Positions 1-7,861 of a stretch of 43,699 nucleotides of DNA are shown here, piece by piece (within the stretch, counting starts at the first letter, position 1; each line of letters starts with the position of its first letter). Where the stretch lies: contig JAJCYM010000036.1 of the NCBI GenBank assembly GCA_029262895.1, forward strand, positions 1-43,699. The letters are read 5' to 3'. Source of the stretch: Roseivirga sp. (lineage in GTDB: Bacteria; Bacteroidota; Bacteroidia; Cytophagales; Cyclobacteriaceae). The notes beneath the pieces are model-generated. The model did no database searches, was not told the DNA's origin, and saw nothing but the letters and a program-made list of their open reading frames with translations. The translations under genes and the position numbers were made by a program.

Positions 1-2
1 AC

Positions 3-1103
3 ACAGAGGGCAACTTCATAAATTCATTTGCTGTAGTTACAGATATCACAGAAAGAGTTAGAACCGAAAAGGAATTGAAAGGTAGTCATGCCAAATTTGA
101 GAATTTAATCAAGAACGTTCCTGGGATGGTATATACAGCGCATCACCCATCCTTGAAAATGAAATTTGTAAGCGATTACTGCGAGGAGATTACTGGTTAT
201 TCTGAAGATCAACTATGCAATCCTAAAAGACGTTTGTACTCATCCTTAATTCATAAGGATGACATCGCTGGCCGGAACCAAACTATTCAGGAATGCTTAG
301 ATGTTAGAAAACCTTTTAGGGTTCAATACAGACTCAAGGTCAAGACCAAGAAGGTGAAATGGGTGTCAGAGTTCGGGAGTGGAATCTTTGATCGTAATGA
401 TGAATTAGTAGAAATAGTGGGTTCTGTTTTTGATATAACAGACAGAGTAAAGATGGAGGAAAGAATCCTTTCAGCCGTTATGCAGGCATCTGACAGAGAA
501 AGGAGCAGAATATCAACAGAAATTCACAGCAGTCTCCAGCAAACATTGACAGTCGCAGCCCTGAATTTTGAATACATTTCAAAAAACAGAAATGCGTTAA
601 GTAAAAAAGCGCGCGAAAAGCACCTGACGGGTTTGACTTATCTCAAAAGAGCTTTGGAGCAAACAAGAAGCATCGCACACAGACTCATGCCAAAGAATAT
701 TGAGGACTTTGGATTCGTGGAGGTAATTCATGATTTGGTCTTAGAATTAAACCAAACGACCAATATAAAATTTGTCTTCTTGACCAATGTGAGCGGGTTC
801 TGCCTAACGGTCATGACTGAAGCGGCTCTCTATAAAATTGTACAGGAAGCGTTGAACAATGCAATCAAGCATTCTAATGCCAAGCATGTAACGATTCAAT
901 TTATTTTACACTCGGATCATGCCCACTTAAGTATAGAAGATGACGGGGACGGCTTTAACTTGACCGACACTCACAATTATATTTCGAGTTTTGGGATTGC
1001 CAGTATGAAGAACAGAGTCACTGCACTTCACGGATCATTTCATATTGATGCCAACCCTGGAAAAGGCACGAGTATTTTCATGGAAATTCCAATTGATAAC
1101 TGA
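3..1103 (+). CDS. PAS-domain sensor histidine kinase, NarL/DesK type (5' end outside window)
   Basis: The frame is open to the left edge. It encodes a typical PAS C-terminal segment (VVTDITERVRTEKEL) before the first possible start (TTG at 75), so the gene begins upstream and has at least two PAS domains. The second PAS/PAC domain covers about codons 30-155 and ends in FDITDRVKMEER. A HisKA_3 dimerisation segment follows (DRERSRISTEIHSSLQQ); the His codon at 525-527 is the likely phosphoacceptor. The HATPase domain shows an N box (EALNNAIKHSNAKHV), a G1 box (DDGDGFN) and a C-terminal G2 region (GIASMKNRV). No membrane segment is visible in this part, so it may be cytosolic. It sits 6 bp before a LuxR-type response regulator, which should be its phosphotransfer partner. 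The signal sensed is not known. Confidence 0.93.
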   Translation, partial: TEGNFINSFAVVTDITERVRTEKELKGSHAKFENLIKNVPGMVYTAHHPSLKMKFVSDYCEEITGYSEDQLCNPKRRLYSSLIHKDDIAGRNQTIQECLDVRKPFRVQYRLKVKTKKVKWVSEFGSGIFDRNDELVEIVGSVFDITDRVKMEERILSAVMQASDRERSRISTEIHSSLQQTLTVAALNFEYISKNRNALSKKAREKHLTGLTYLKRALEQTRSIAHRLMPKNIEDFGFVEVIHDLVLELNQTTNIKFVFLTNVSGFCLTVMTEAALYKIVQEALNNAIKHSNAKHVTIQFILHSDHAHLSIEDDGDGFNLTDTHNYISSFGIASMKNRVTALHGSFHIDANPGKGTSIFMEIPIDN

Positions 1104-1109
1104 TTTAAA

Positions 1110-1772
1110 ATGAGTGTTGTGAAATTGTTTTTAGTAGATGATCATAAAATGATCAGAGATGGACTTAAGTCGTATTTTGAAGATGATGATGACTTTATTA
1201 TTGTAGGAGAGGCAGTTAATGGGCATCAGGCACTGGGTACGCTGAAAGAAACGGAAATAGATATCTTATTGACCGATTTAGTCATGCCTGGTATGGATGG
1301 AATGGAATTGATTAAAACACTCAAGGATCAGCAGTACCCTTGTAAAATTATCGCCTTGACTATGCAAAGCGAACCCAAACATATAAAGAAGATTCTTGGT
1401 TATGGTGTTGATGGATACCTACTCAAAACTTGTGGAGAAACGGAAGTGAGAAAAGCGATACGGGAAGTAAGTAATGGGGATCACTACTATAGCCCCGAGG
1501 TTACAGGGATAATTATGGAGGCCCTTTCAGGTAATTCAAAAAAGTGGGACAGGGTGAGCCATGAGGTACCATTAACCAGTCGGGAAAAAGAGGTGTTAAA
1601 CCTAATAATAAAGGAATATACAAATGGTGAAATTGCTGACGAGCTTTTCATCAGCGTGCGAACTGTTGATGCTCATAAAAGAAATTTAATGGAGAAAACC
1701 GGTTCAAAAAATGTTGCTGGGCTAGTACTTTATGCCATTGAAAAAGAGCTGTTCGATGATGTCCGATCCTAA
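1110..1772 (+). CDS. LuxR/NarL-family response regulator
   Basis: A 220-aa two-domain transcriptional regulator. The N-terminal receiver domain (about residues 4-120) has the acidic pair D10/D11, the phosphoacceptor D56 (LLTDLVMPG) and a lysine in YLLKT. The C-terminal LuxR helix-turn-helix (about residues 150-215) starts PLTSREKEVLNLI and contains the recognition helix SVRTVDAHKRNLMEK. It starts 6 bp after the kinase stop, so the two form an operon and a cognate two-component system. In the NarL family, phosphorylation at D56 promotes dimerisation and DNA binding. The target genes cannot be read from this sequence; the exported proteins just downstream are candidates by position only. Confidence 0.95.
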   Translation: MSVVKLFLVDDHKMIRDGLKSYFEDDDDFIIVGEAVNGHQALGTLKETEIDILLTDLVMPGMDGMELIKTLKDQQYPCKIIALTMQSEPKHIKKILGYGVDGYLLKTCGETEVRKAIREVSNGDHYYSPEVTGIIMEALSGNSKKWDRVSHEVPLTSREKEVLNLIIKEYTNGEIADELFISVRTVDAHKRNLMEKTGSKNVAGLVLYAIEKELFDDVRS

Positions 1773-1977
1773 GTTTCGGTAACCCCTTTACCAAGAGGCT
1801 CAGTCTTTTCACTCCTAAAGTATCGTATCAAATTGGATGTTAGGGCACTAACAATTTTACCTAGCGAAAGCTCTTATAGAAATAAGTAAAATAACCATCG
1901 AGAAGAATCGGCAATACTCTGATAGATAGATAATTAGACGGTCATAGATTTAGTGGAATCATTAAACCCAACCCAAG

Positions 1978-2424
1978 ATGAGAACACTACTAATCGTTTG
2001 TCTTATGGCATCATTGATCCACCCTGTTTGGTCGCAGAACTTCGAACCTCTTAAGCCTGTTACTGTCCAAGTGTCTCCTACAATGATTGATTATGAAGGG
2101 TTAAAATATGGAGTGGCGCTTGGAATCAATTTCAAACAATTCTTATCAGTAAATTATTTTCATTTAAGAGATTATGAGTATGGAGACAACTTCTTCGATA
2201 ACAGATATGCAGGGCTTTATTTCAACATCGTCATCCCTGTTTTTCAAAACTTGGAAATAGGACCGACTGCTAGATTCGCAACGATGAATGCTAATTGGCA
2301 AAATCTGGCATTGGCTGGCGAAATGAGATATAAATTTTCCAAAAGTTTTAGAATGAGTCTTGAAAAAAGTGTCAGAAGTGATCATAATTTTTGGGCGACC
2401 AAACTCATTTTTAATCTGTATTGA
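1978..2424 (+). CDS. small exported beta-rich protein, possible 8-strand barrel
   Basis: A 148-aa protein with a clear signal peptide (MRTLLIVCLMASLIHPVWSQ). The mature part alternates polar and hydrophobic residues and ends in an aromatic strand (ATKLIFNLY), as in small outer-membrane barrels. It resembles the product at 3261-3719. Both have a GxKxGV segment, a Y-GLY segment, an L-x-GP-x-R segment and a basic K/R-rich strand before the C-terminus, so I infer paralogy. The stop codon lies 1 bp before the ATG of the next gene, suggesting translational coupling with that lipoprotein. The family and its function are not recognised. Confidence 0.7.
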   Translation: MRTLLIVCLMASLIHPVWSQNFEPLKPVTVQVSPTMIDYEGLKYGVALGINFKQFLSVNYFHLRDYEYGDNFFDNRYAGLYFNIVIPVFQNLEIGPTARFATMNANWQNLALAGEMRYKFSKSFRMSLEKSVRSDHNFWATKLIFNLY

Positions 2425-2425
2425 A

Positions 2426-3073
2426 ATGCGAGCATTCTCTAACACTTCAGGACAGGGGGTAAAGCATTTGAGTATTAACTGTGGCACCAAGTTTCTGATG
2501 ATGGTATTTCTTGCTGTTTGTATACTTGGCTGTAGCGACCTTTATGAAGTGCCGGAAGTAACCTACACAATCAAGAAAGGCGAGCACAAAAGCCGGGTTC
2601 ATGGTTCAATTCCGGGAAGTCGGTTTAGATCACTCAAATCTGAATTTTTAAGATTCACAGTTCGCTTTGATTCAAGTGCTGTCTATAATATTGGTGATGC
2701 TGATCAGGCGGACGTAAATAAGCTTTTTGGTTTCTCAGATTGCAATAGCTTACACCAATCTAACAGTGCCAGATTTGGATGGACATACAACAGAGTCGAC
2801 AAAGTACTGGATGTGTCTGCTTATGTATATAAGGATTCGCAAAGGATAATTAAGCACATCAGTACGGTCGAGATAGGGAAGACCTACATTTTTGAACTTC
2901 GTTTGGATGGGAACCACTATGAGTTCAGTATTAATGGAGCTACCATAACCCGTGTTCAACGTGGAAATACCTGTGAAACAGGTCTTTACTATCTCCTATA
3001 TCCGTATTTCGGAGGTAATCAAACCGCTCCTCACGACATCAGAATATATATTGAAGAGTTATTAAATCAATAA
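2426..3073 (+). CDS. putative lipoprotein with jelly-roll/lectin-like body
   Basis: About 215 aa from ATG 2426. A hydrophobic stretch ending in AVCILGCSDL looks like a lipoprotein signal with an acceptable lipobox (ILGC). ATG 2498 gives a more compact signal peptide and is a good alternative start; 2426 was preferred because it begins right after the upstream stop codon. The mature region is rich in beta-type sequence (FLRFTVRFDSSAVY, YIFELRLDGNHYEFSING) and ends in LYPYFGGNQTAPHDIRIYIE, which resembles concanavalin-like carbohydrate-binding or lyase folds in Bacteroidota. That fold assignment is inference. No catalytic residues could be identified. It forms a two-gene unit with the preceding small exported protein. 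Confidence 0.6.
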   Translation: MRAFSNTSGQGVKHLSINCGTKFLMMVFLAVCILGCSDLYEVPEVTYTIKKGEHKSRVHGSIPGSRFRSLKSEFLRFTVRFDSSAVYNIGDADQADVNKLFGFSDCNSLHQSNSARFGWTYNRVDKVLDVSAYVYKDSQRIIKHISTVEIGKTYIFELRLDGNHYEFSINGATITRVQRGNTCETGLYYLLYPYFGGNQTAPHDIRIYIEELLNQ

Positions 3074-3260
3074 TATAAAGTTGCTGCTTTCTTTCATTGC
3101 CTGATTTCCGATAATCCATATACAGTAGTATACTCATAGGTAAAACACCATGCGTTTTAAGAGATTCACCGATTTTAACTATTAAGAGATTCAACTAGAA
3201 TTCCAGAGGGGCAATTGGCAACCTTGGACATGGTTAAATAACAGTTAAGTGTTATTATTT

Positions 3261-3719
3261 ATGTTGAAGTACAATCTAATTGTTGCTGTCATGGTTGTGC
3301 CGAATTATATAGAAGGCCAACCTCAGCGGCAATTCGATTTGGATAGTCAAAGGCAACCAATTCTGGAAATTGGTCCGTCCGCTACCAGATCGATAAGGGG
3401 ATGGAAAACAGGAGTGCAGATTGCTTTAAAGTTTGGAAACAGATACGCTGTGGGTGTTTTCGGGTATTATAAATTACCAGACGCCCAGAATTCGCCAGAT
3501 GCGTTCCATGGAATATATGGGCTCTATTTATTCAATAGATATTCCAGACTTCAATTCGGGCCTTCATTAAGAGTAGGTTATTTCAGAAAACGATTTTTAA
3601 CCATCATACCTACAATGGAGGCAGTTGCGCATATAACCAGACGAATTAGCATATCAGGTGGTATGGGGTATTCTGATAGGTTTCCATATTTCGACATGAA
3701 AATGTCAATAGGGTTATAA
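3261..3719 (+). CDS. small exported beta-rich protein, paralogue of the 1978-2424 product
   Basis: About 152 aa from ATG 3261; a GTG at 3249 would add four residues. The N-terminus (MLKYNLIVAVMVVPNYIEG) is a plausible but weak signal peptide. The body has alternating strands and shares landmarks with the product at 1978-2424: GWKTGV against GLKYGV, YGLY against AGLY, LQFGPSLR against LEIGPTAR. It ends in DMKMSIGL. It precedes the FISUMP gene by 11 bp, just as its relative precedes a lipoprotein gene. The function is unknown. An outer-membrane barrel or a periplasmic accessory protein are both possible. Confidence 0.6.
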   Translation: MLKYNLIVAVMVVPNYIEGQPQRQFDLDSQRQPILEIGPSATRSIRGWKTGVQIALKFGNRYAVGVFGYYKLPDAQNSPDAFHGIYGLYLFNRYSRLQFGPSLRVGYFRKRFLTIIPTMEAVAHITRRISISGGMGYSDRFPYFDMKMSIGL

Positions 3720-3730
3720 ATGAAAACGAA

Positions 3731-4408
3731 ATGAAAAAGGTAACCACATACTTGCTAAGCCTTATGGTGCTGTTGATTAACTCCAGTGGCCCTAATGGTG
3801 ATAAATCCGAATCGTTTGATGATTCAGCATATGAATGGAATAAAGCGGATGGAGTTAGGCCATGGATAGATGAGAGGGATGGGCAGGCATACGGAACTCT
3901 GGAGATTAATGGGATCACCTGGATGGTGGACAATTTCAATTATGATTCAAGTATGAAAGGAGTTTGGCAGTACGGACCTGGCGATTTGTATAAAGATGGA
4001 GACCTGACTCAATCAGACTTTGAAATGTCTGATAATCCTGAGCAAAAGAAATACGGGAGGCTGTATTCTTACGGAGCAGCTCAGAAACTCGCTCCCAAAG
4101 GCTGGAGATTACCAACAGAGAAAGAATGGCTAGGCCTTATCGAGTACTTAGGATGGAATGGTGACCTAAGTCAGCTTTCTGATAAAGGCTTTTATGACCG
4201 AAGTACAATGGTGAATATTCAAAGCTCTGGACAAAGGAATCCGATACTAGGTTTCTTAGCCCTTGGAAGTAAGGGTTTGTATTGGGCAAGTAGCGGAGAC
4301 GACATCTTAAATCCGACTTACTACAAAAAACCGGATAGAATATTTTCTCTTGAGAAAGGTAAGGCCAATATAAACTGTGGATTCAGTATAAGATATGTCA
4401 TGGAATAG
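3731..4408 (+). CDS. secreted FISUMP (Fib_succ_major) domain protein
   Basis: A 225-aa protein with a short hydrophobic N-terminus (MKKVTTYLLSLMVLLINSSG). The rest matches the Fibrobacter succinogenes major paralogous domain: an opening GTLEINGITWMVDNF, a central YGRLYSYGAAQKLAPKGW followed by RLPTEKEWLGLI, and a GLYWASS segment near the end. FISUMP domains are common in exported proteins of Bacteroidota and Fibrobacteres. Their biochemical role is poorly defined; surface binding or adhesion is usually assumed. The final ISIRYV-like strand (GFSIRYVM) is typical of the family. A rho-independent terminator follows at 4443-4468. Whether this is a lipoprotein is unclear because no good lipobox cysteine is present. 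Confidence 0.85.
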   Translation: MKKVTTYLLSLMVLLINSSGPNGDKSESFDDSAYEWNKADGVRPWIDERDGQAYGTLEINGITWMVDNFNYDSSMKGVWQYGPGDLYKDGDLTQSDFEMSDNPEQKKYGRLYSYGAAQKLAPKGWRLPTEKEWLGLIEYLGWNGDLSQLSDKGFYDRSTMVNIQSSGQRNPILGFLALGSKGLYWASSGDDILNPTYYKKPDRIFSLEKGKANINCGFSIRYVME

Positions 4409-4442
4409 GTGTTTAGGTAAAGTAGTCATATTCCATACTCTA

Positions 4443-4468
4443 GGCCATCGTAAGGATGGCCTTTTTTT
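4443..4468 (+). terminator. rho-independent terminator after the FISUMP gene
   Basis: A 7-bp stem (GGCCATC / GATGGCC) with a 5-nt loop is followed by a run of seven T residues on the plus strand. It lies about 35 bp after the FISUMP stop codon. Confidence 0.85.
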
Positions 4469-4590
4469 ATGCCGAAATGTGGACTATGCGTCATGACAAT
4501 AGAAACTTTGACGAACAGCTAATTGAGGGCTATTAGGGTGTTATAAAAATATGCCGCATCATGTTCACCGTCTAGCTAAAAGGTCAAAAT

Positions 4591-4617
4591 AAAAGTCCAC
4601 TCAAAGAGTGGACTTTT
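4591..4617 (-). terminator. terminator downstream of tRNA-Arg
   Basis: A nearly perfect inverted repeat (AAAAGTCCACTC / GAGTGGACTTTT) with an AAA loop lies just past the 3' end of tRNA-Arg. It carries T runs on both strands and could work in either direction. Confidence 0.8.
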
Positions 4618-4620
4618 ATG

Positions 4621-4694
4621 TGATTCGCCCAGGGCTCGAACCTGGAACCCCCTGCTTAGAAGGCAGGCGCTCTATCCAGTTGAGCTAGCGAACC
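4621..4694 (-). tRNA. tRNA-Arg(TCT)
   Basis: The minus strand folds into a full cloverleaf. The 7-bp acceptor stem is GGTTCGC / GCGAATC with discriminator A (one G-T pair). The anticodon arm CCTGC-CTTCTAA-GCAGG gives anticodon TCT. The T arm is CCAGG-TTCGAGC-CCTGG. CCA is not encoded. I looked for a second copy of its 3' end nearby, as found for the other two tRNAs here, and saw none. Confidence 0.97.
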
Positions 4695-4793
4695 TACAGC
4701 TTCCTGAAAAGCGAGTGCAAATATAGTGAATTGGTATTTTTTTAAACAACTGCATTGCCGAAATTTATTTAATAGATTTTCTGTTAGACCAAC

Positions 4794-5693
4794 ATGCGTT
4801 ATAGAAGTTTCCCCAAAGCCAAAGATTTATCCGTGTCCGAAATTTCCTACGGTTGTATGTCTCTGGATTTGGATCAAAAGTTAGCTTCCAAACTACTGCA
4901 CAAAGCCGTGGATTTGGGTGTCAATTATTTCGACACTGCAGACCTATATCAACAAGGGGAAAACGAGAAAATGGTAGGCACTGCCTTGAAGGATAGGAGG
5001 GATCAAATCGTCCTCGCCACCAAGGTGGGAAACCAATTAAATTCAGATGGAAAAAGCTGGACCTGGAACCCAACCAAGACCTACATTCTAGAGGCGGTCG
5101 AGAGCAGTTTAAAAAGACTCCAAACAGACTATATTGATCTCTACCAATTGCATGGTGGAACTGTCGCTGATCCCATTGATGAGACCGTAGAAGCTTTCGA
5201 AATTCTAAAGACTCAGGGTAAGATTCGTCACTATGGAATCTCCTCCATAAGACCGAACCTAATTCGGGAATATATCAAGCGCTCTGACATCATGTCAGTC
5301 ATGTTGCAATACAGCTTGCTGGACAGGCGACCCGAGGAGAAAGTGCTTTCTCAATTGAATAATGAAGGAATTGGCGTTATGGTCAGGGGAGCCATGGCTA
5401 AAGGGTTATTGTTAAAAAATAGTTTGAGTAATTATTTAGATTATAACTCACAAAGCATTGATTTACTTAAAGATAAAGTATTCATTGCCTCAAATGAGGA
5501 AAGATCGATAATTCAGACCATGTTGAAATGGGTTTTGCACCATCCTGCCGTTACCACAGTGGTTGCGGGGATACGAAATGAAGCACAGTTGGACGAAGTA
5601 ATCGCCACAATAGACGCTCCTGATCTGGATGATGAAATGTATCAAATGTTGAGCGAAGTATTGGCTCCAAACCTATACCAACAGCATCGATGA
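4794..5693 (+). CDS. aldo/keto reductase family oxidoreductase
   Basis: A 299-aa NAD(P)H-dependent reductase with the (beta/alpha)8 aldo/keto reductase fold. The catalytic tetrad is visible as D47 and Y52 (FDTADLYQQG), K77 (LATKVG) and H120 (LYQLHGG). The family starts typically at an SEISYGCM strand, and its length matches the short AKR class close to YdhF/MocA-like members. The C-terminus includes the usual cofactor loop region (TTVVAGIRNEAQLDE). Substrate is unknown; carbonyl compounds are expected from the family. The stop codon overlaps the next ATG in ATGA, so it is coupled to the DUF547 gene, and it heads a four-gene operon running to 7759. Confidence 0.93.
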   Translation: MRYRSFPKAKDLSVSEISYGCMSLDLDQKLASKLLHKAVDLGVNYFDTADLYQQGENEKMVGTALKDRRDQIVLATKVGNQLNSDGKSWTWNPTKTYILEAVESSLKRLQTDYIDLYQLHGGTVADPIDETVEAFEILKTQGKIRHYGISSIRPNLIREYIKRSDIMSVMLQYSLLDRRPEEKVLSQLNNEGIGVMVRGAMAKGLLLKNSLSNYLDYNSQSIDLLKDKVFIASNEERSIIQTMLKWVLHHPAVTTVVAGIRNEAQLDEVIATIDAPDLDDEMYQMLSEVLAPNLYQQHR

Positions 5694-6361
5694 AATTTGA
5701 CCACCAGGGTTTTTCAAAGTCCATGAAAATTGAATTGGGCAATTATCTTTTTGAGCCTGGAAGCGAGGTGTTGCAAAGAGCCAAAGAATACCTGAAAGAT
5801 CTTCAGAAATTAAGGCTTGATACATTACAAAGTGACAAGCAAAAGACGGCCTTTTGGGTGAATGTATATAACGCTTTTACCAACTATCAAATCGTCCATA
5901 ATGGACTGAAGAAATCAGTATGGGAGAAGCCTGATTTCTTCACAGATCGAAGCCTTAAAATTGGCAATATTTTATTCTCTCTTGACGACATTGAAAATGG
6001 CATTTTAAGGCGAAATGGCGAGCGCAGAAATAGCAAGCCTTTGCAGTTTGATTTAGACAATCCACGACTCACCTTGATGGTGGATACCTTCGATTTTAGA
6101 ATTCACTTCGCACTGAATTGCGGTAGCATTTCTTGTCCGGCAATTGCTTTTTATTCAGAAGACAATTTAAATGAGGAGTTGGATCGGACAACAAAGAGCT
6201 TTGCCGAGGAAGAATTTGTCGTGAATCATAAGGTCAGAACAATCACCTGTTCGCAGCTTTTTGTGTGGTATAAAAAAGACTTTGGTAACTTGTTTTTAAA
6301 TGATCCGAATTTGTCCCATTATCGTGTGATCGAACGTCCTTATCAGTGGAAGATCAAGTGA
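5690..6361 (+). CDS. DUF547 domain-containing protein
   Basis: A 223-aa protein matching DUF547. Landmarks are KTAFWVNVYNAFTNYQIV near residue 45, a DDIENGILRR segment, and the cysteine-containing FALNCGSISCPAI followed by an FVWYKKDFG block. Family members occur in bacteria and plants and have no established biochemical activity. The conserved N, H and Cys residues have led others to suggest a thiol-protease-like fold, which is not proven. No signal peptide is present here. The start is fixed by the ATGA overlap with the aldo/keto reductase stop. It is followed after 19 bp by the first DUF2461 gene. Confidence 0.88.
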   Translation: MKFDHQGFSKSMKIELGNYLFEPGSEVLQRAKEYLKDLQKLRLDTLQSDKQKTAFWVNVYNAFTNYQIVHNGLKKSVWEKPDFFTDRSLKIGNILFSLDDIENGILRRNGERRNSKPLQFDLDNPRLTLMVDTFDFRIHFALNCGSISCPAIAFYSEDNLNEELDRTTKSFAEEEFVVNHKVRTITCSQLFVWYKKDFGNLFLNDPNLSHYRVIERPYQWKIK

Positions 6362-6380
6362 CCTAAAACAAAATGATAGC

Positions 6381-7067
6381 ATGGCCATACCTAAATCAAA
6401 TTTTGAGTTCTTAAGCAAACTTTCTGCTAACAACAATCGCGACTGGTTTAACGACAATAAAAAGTGGTACCAACAAGAGCACGCAAATATGATTGACTTT
6501 GCTGATGAGCTTTTGGGCAAGCTGTCGCAAAATGATCAAATCAATACGCCATCAGGGAAGAAGAGTTTGATGAGGGTTTATAGGGATGTTAGGTTTTCCA
6601 AAGACAAATCACCCTATAACCCGCGATGGGCAGGAGGCTTTGGCCGTGTAAAGCCTCAATTGCGAGGGGGCTATTACTATCATTTACAACCTGGAAGAAC
6701 GGTTGTAGGAGGAGGCTTCTACAATCCGAATCCTGAGGACTTGAAATTAATCAGAGAGCATATTGCTCAAGATGATCAGCCCTTGCGATCGGTTTTGAAT
6801 GATCCAAAGTTTAAAAGGGTATTCGGAGAACTTCAGGGAGAACAGGTCAAGACCGCTCCAAAGGGCTTTGATAAAGAGCATCCATCAATAGATTTACTTA
6901 GATTCAAGTCGATGTATGTTTTTCATGAATTCAAAGATTCCGAAGTATTAAAGGCTGATTTTGCAGATAAGGCTGTTGAAGTCTGGACGGCAATAAGGCC
7001 ATTTTTTGACGTGATGACGGACGTGTTGACCACGGACTTGAATGGCATCTCACTTATTAAAGAATAG
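6381..7067 (+). CDS. DUF2461 family protein, copy 1
   Basis: A 228-aa protein with the DUF2461 (TIGR02453) pattern: opening FEFLSKLSANNNRDWFNDNK, the central MRVYRDVRFSKDKSPYN, the glycine-rich GGYYYHLQPGRTVVGGGFYN, and KTAPKGFDKEHPSIDLLRFK. The family is widespread and lacks a demonstrated function. This copy keeps the canonical RDxRFSKDKSPYNPRW core. It is the third gene of the operon. A divergent second copy follows 32 bp downstream. Confidence 0.9.
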   Translation: MAIPKSNFEFLSKLSANNNRDWFNDNKKWYQQEHANMIDFADELLGKLSQNDQINTPSGKKSLMRVYRDVRFSKDKSPYNPRWAGGFGRVKPQLRGGYYYHLQPGRTVVGGGFYNPNPEDLKLIREHIAQDDQPLRSVLNDPKFKRVFGELQGEQVKTAPKGFDKEHPSIDLLRFKSMYVFHEFKDSEVLKADFADKAVEVWTAIRPFFDVMTDVLTTDLNGISLIKE

Positions 7068-7099
7068 TCCTTGTAGACATAATTCGGTCACGTATCTTC

Positions 7100-7759
7100 A
7101 TGACCATGTCTAAAAAATCGATTTTCGAATTTCTTGAAGCCTTGACGGCCAACAACTCCAAAGAATGGATGGATGCCAATCGTAGCTGGTACCATGAGGC
7201 TAAACAGGAGGTGATAGATCTATTCGAACCTATTTTAGAATCCATAAAAGAGTTCGACCCGCGAATTGTACAACCTTCAGCAAGAAGATCGATTAGCAGA
7301 ATCAATAATAACCTTATGTTCCATCCTGAAAGACCAACCTATAAGAACCATTTTGGGGTGGTGTTTGGATATGGTAAGGGACTGGCAGACTTCTATATAG
7401 GCATTGGAGTGGAAGAGGTTGAGATTGCCGGTGGACTTTGGCATCCTGATAGTGAGAAGCTTAGAAAGGTTAGAACCGAAATCGACTATGAGGGCGCGCA
7501 GCTTGAGAAAATCCTAAATTCGAAGGCCTTTAAAAGTCGATTTGAAATTTTTAAAAGAGACACATTGAAAACCGCGCCTAAGGGCTATCCGAGAGATCAT
7601 GAACATATTGAGCTCTTAAGACTAAAGAGTATAGCTGCTTTACAGCCATTGACCAGAGAAGATATTTATTCCGATCATTTCCATGATATAGTGGTTGAGT
7701 CCTACAAGGCCATAGTACCGATGTTGGACTTTATAAATGTGGCGATTCAGGACGATTAA
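7100..7759 (+). CDS. DUF2461 family protein, divergent tandem copy 2
   Basis: A 219-aa relative of the preceding gene, with the same frame of landmarks: FEFLEALTANNSKEWMDANR, GVEVEEVEIAG in the position of the glycine-rich strand, and KTAPKGYPRDHEHIELLRLK. The central block has changed from RDVRFSKDKSPYN to NNLMFHPERPTYK, so the pair is an old duplication with possible change of role. ATG 7106 would also fit. The operon ends at the bidirectional terminator at 7797-7828. Confidence 0.88.
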   Translation: MTMSKKSIFEFLEALTANNSKEWMDANRSWYHEAKQEVIDLFEPILESIKEFDPRIVQPSARRSISRINNNLMFHPERPTYKNHFGVVFGYGKGLADFYIGIGVEEVEIAGGLWHPDSEKLRKVRTEIDYEGAQLEKILNSKAFKSRFEIFKRDTLKTAPKGYPRDHEHIELLRLKSIAALQPLTREDIYSDHFHDIVVESYKAIVPMLDFINVAIQDD

Positions 7760-7796
7760 CTTTCGGTTTGATAAATGAGAGTCTGGAATTATAATT

Positions 7797-7828
7797 AAAA
7801 AAGCCCATCAGCAATGATGGGCTTTTTT
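7797..7828. terminator. bidirectional terminator between convergent genes
   Basis: An 8-bp stem (GCCCATCA / TGATGGGC) with a GCAA loop is flanked by six A on the left and six T on the right. It serves the DUF2461 operon on the plus strand and the serine hydrolase on the minus strand. Confidence 0.9.
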
Positions 7829-7861
7829 AATTAGACCTGATAAGCTGTTAACTCGATCTTG

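Noticed and set aside
4409-4620. Possible integration scar at tRNA-Arg
   Set aside because: No copy of the tRNA-Arg 3' end was seen on its 3' side, only a normal terminator.
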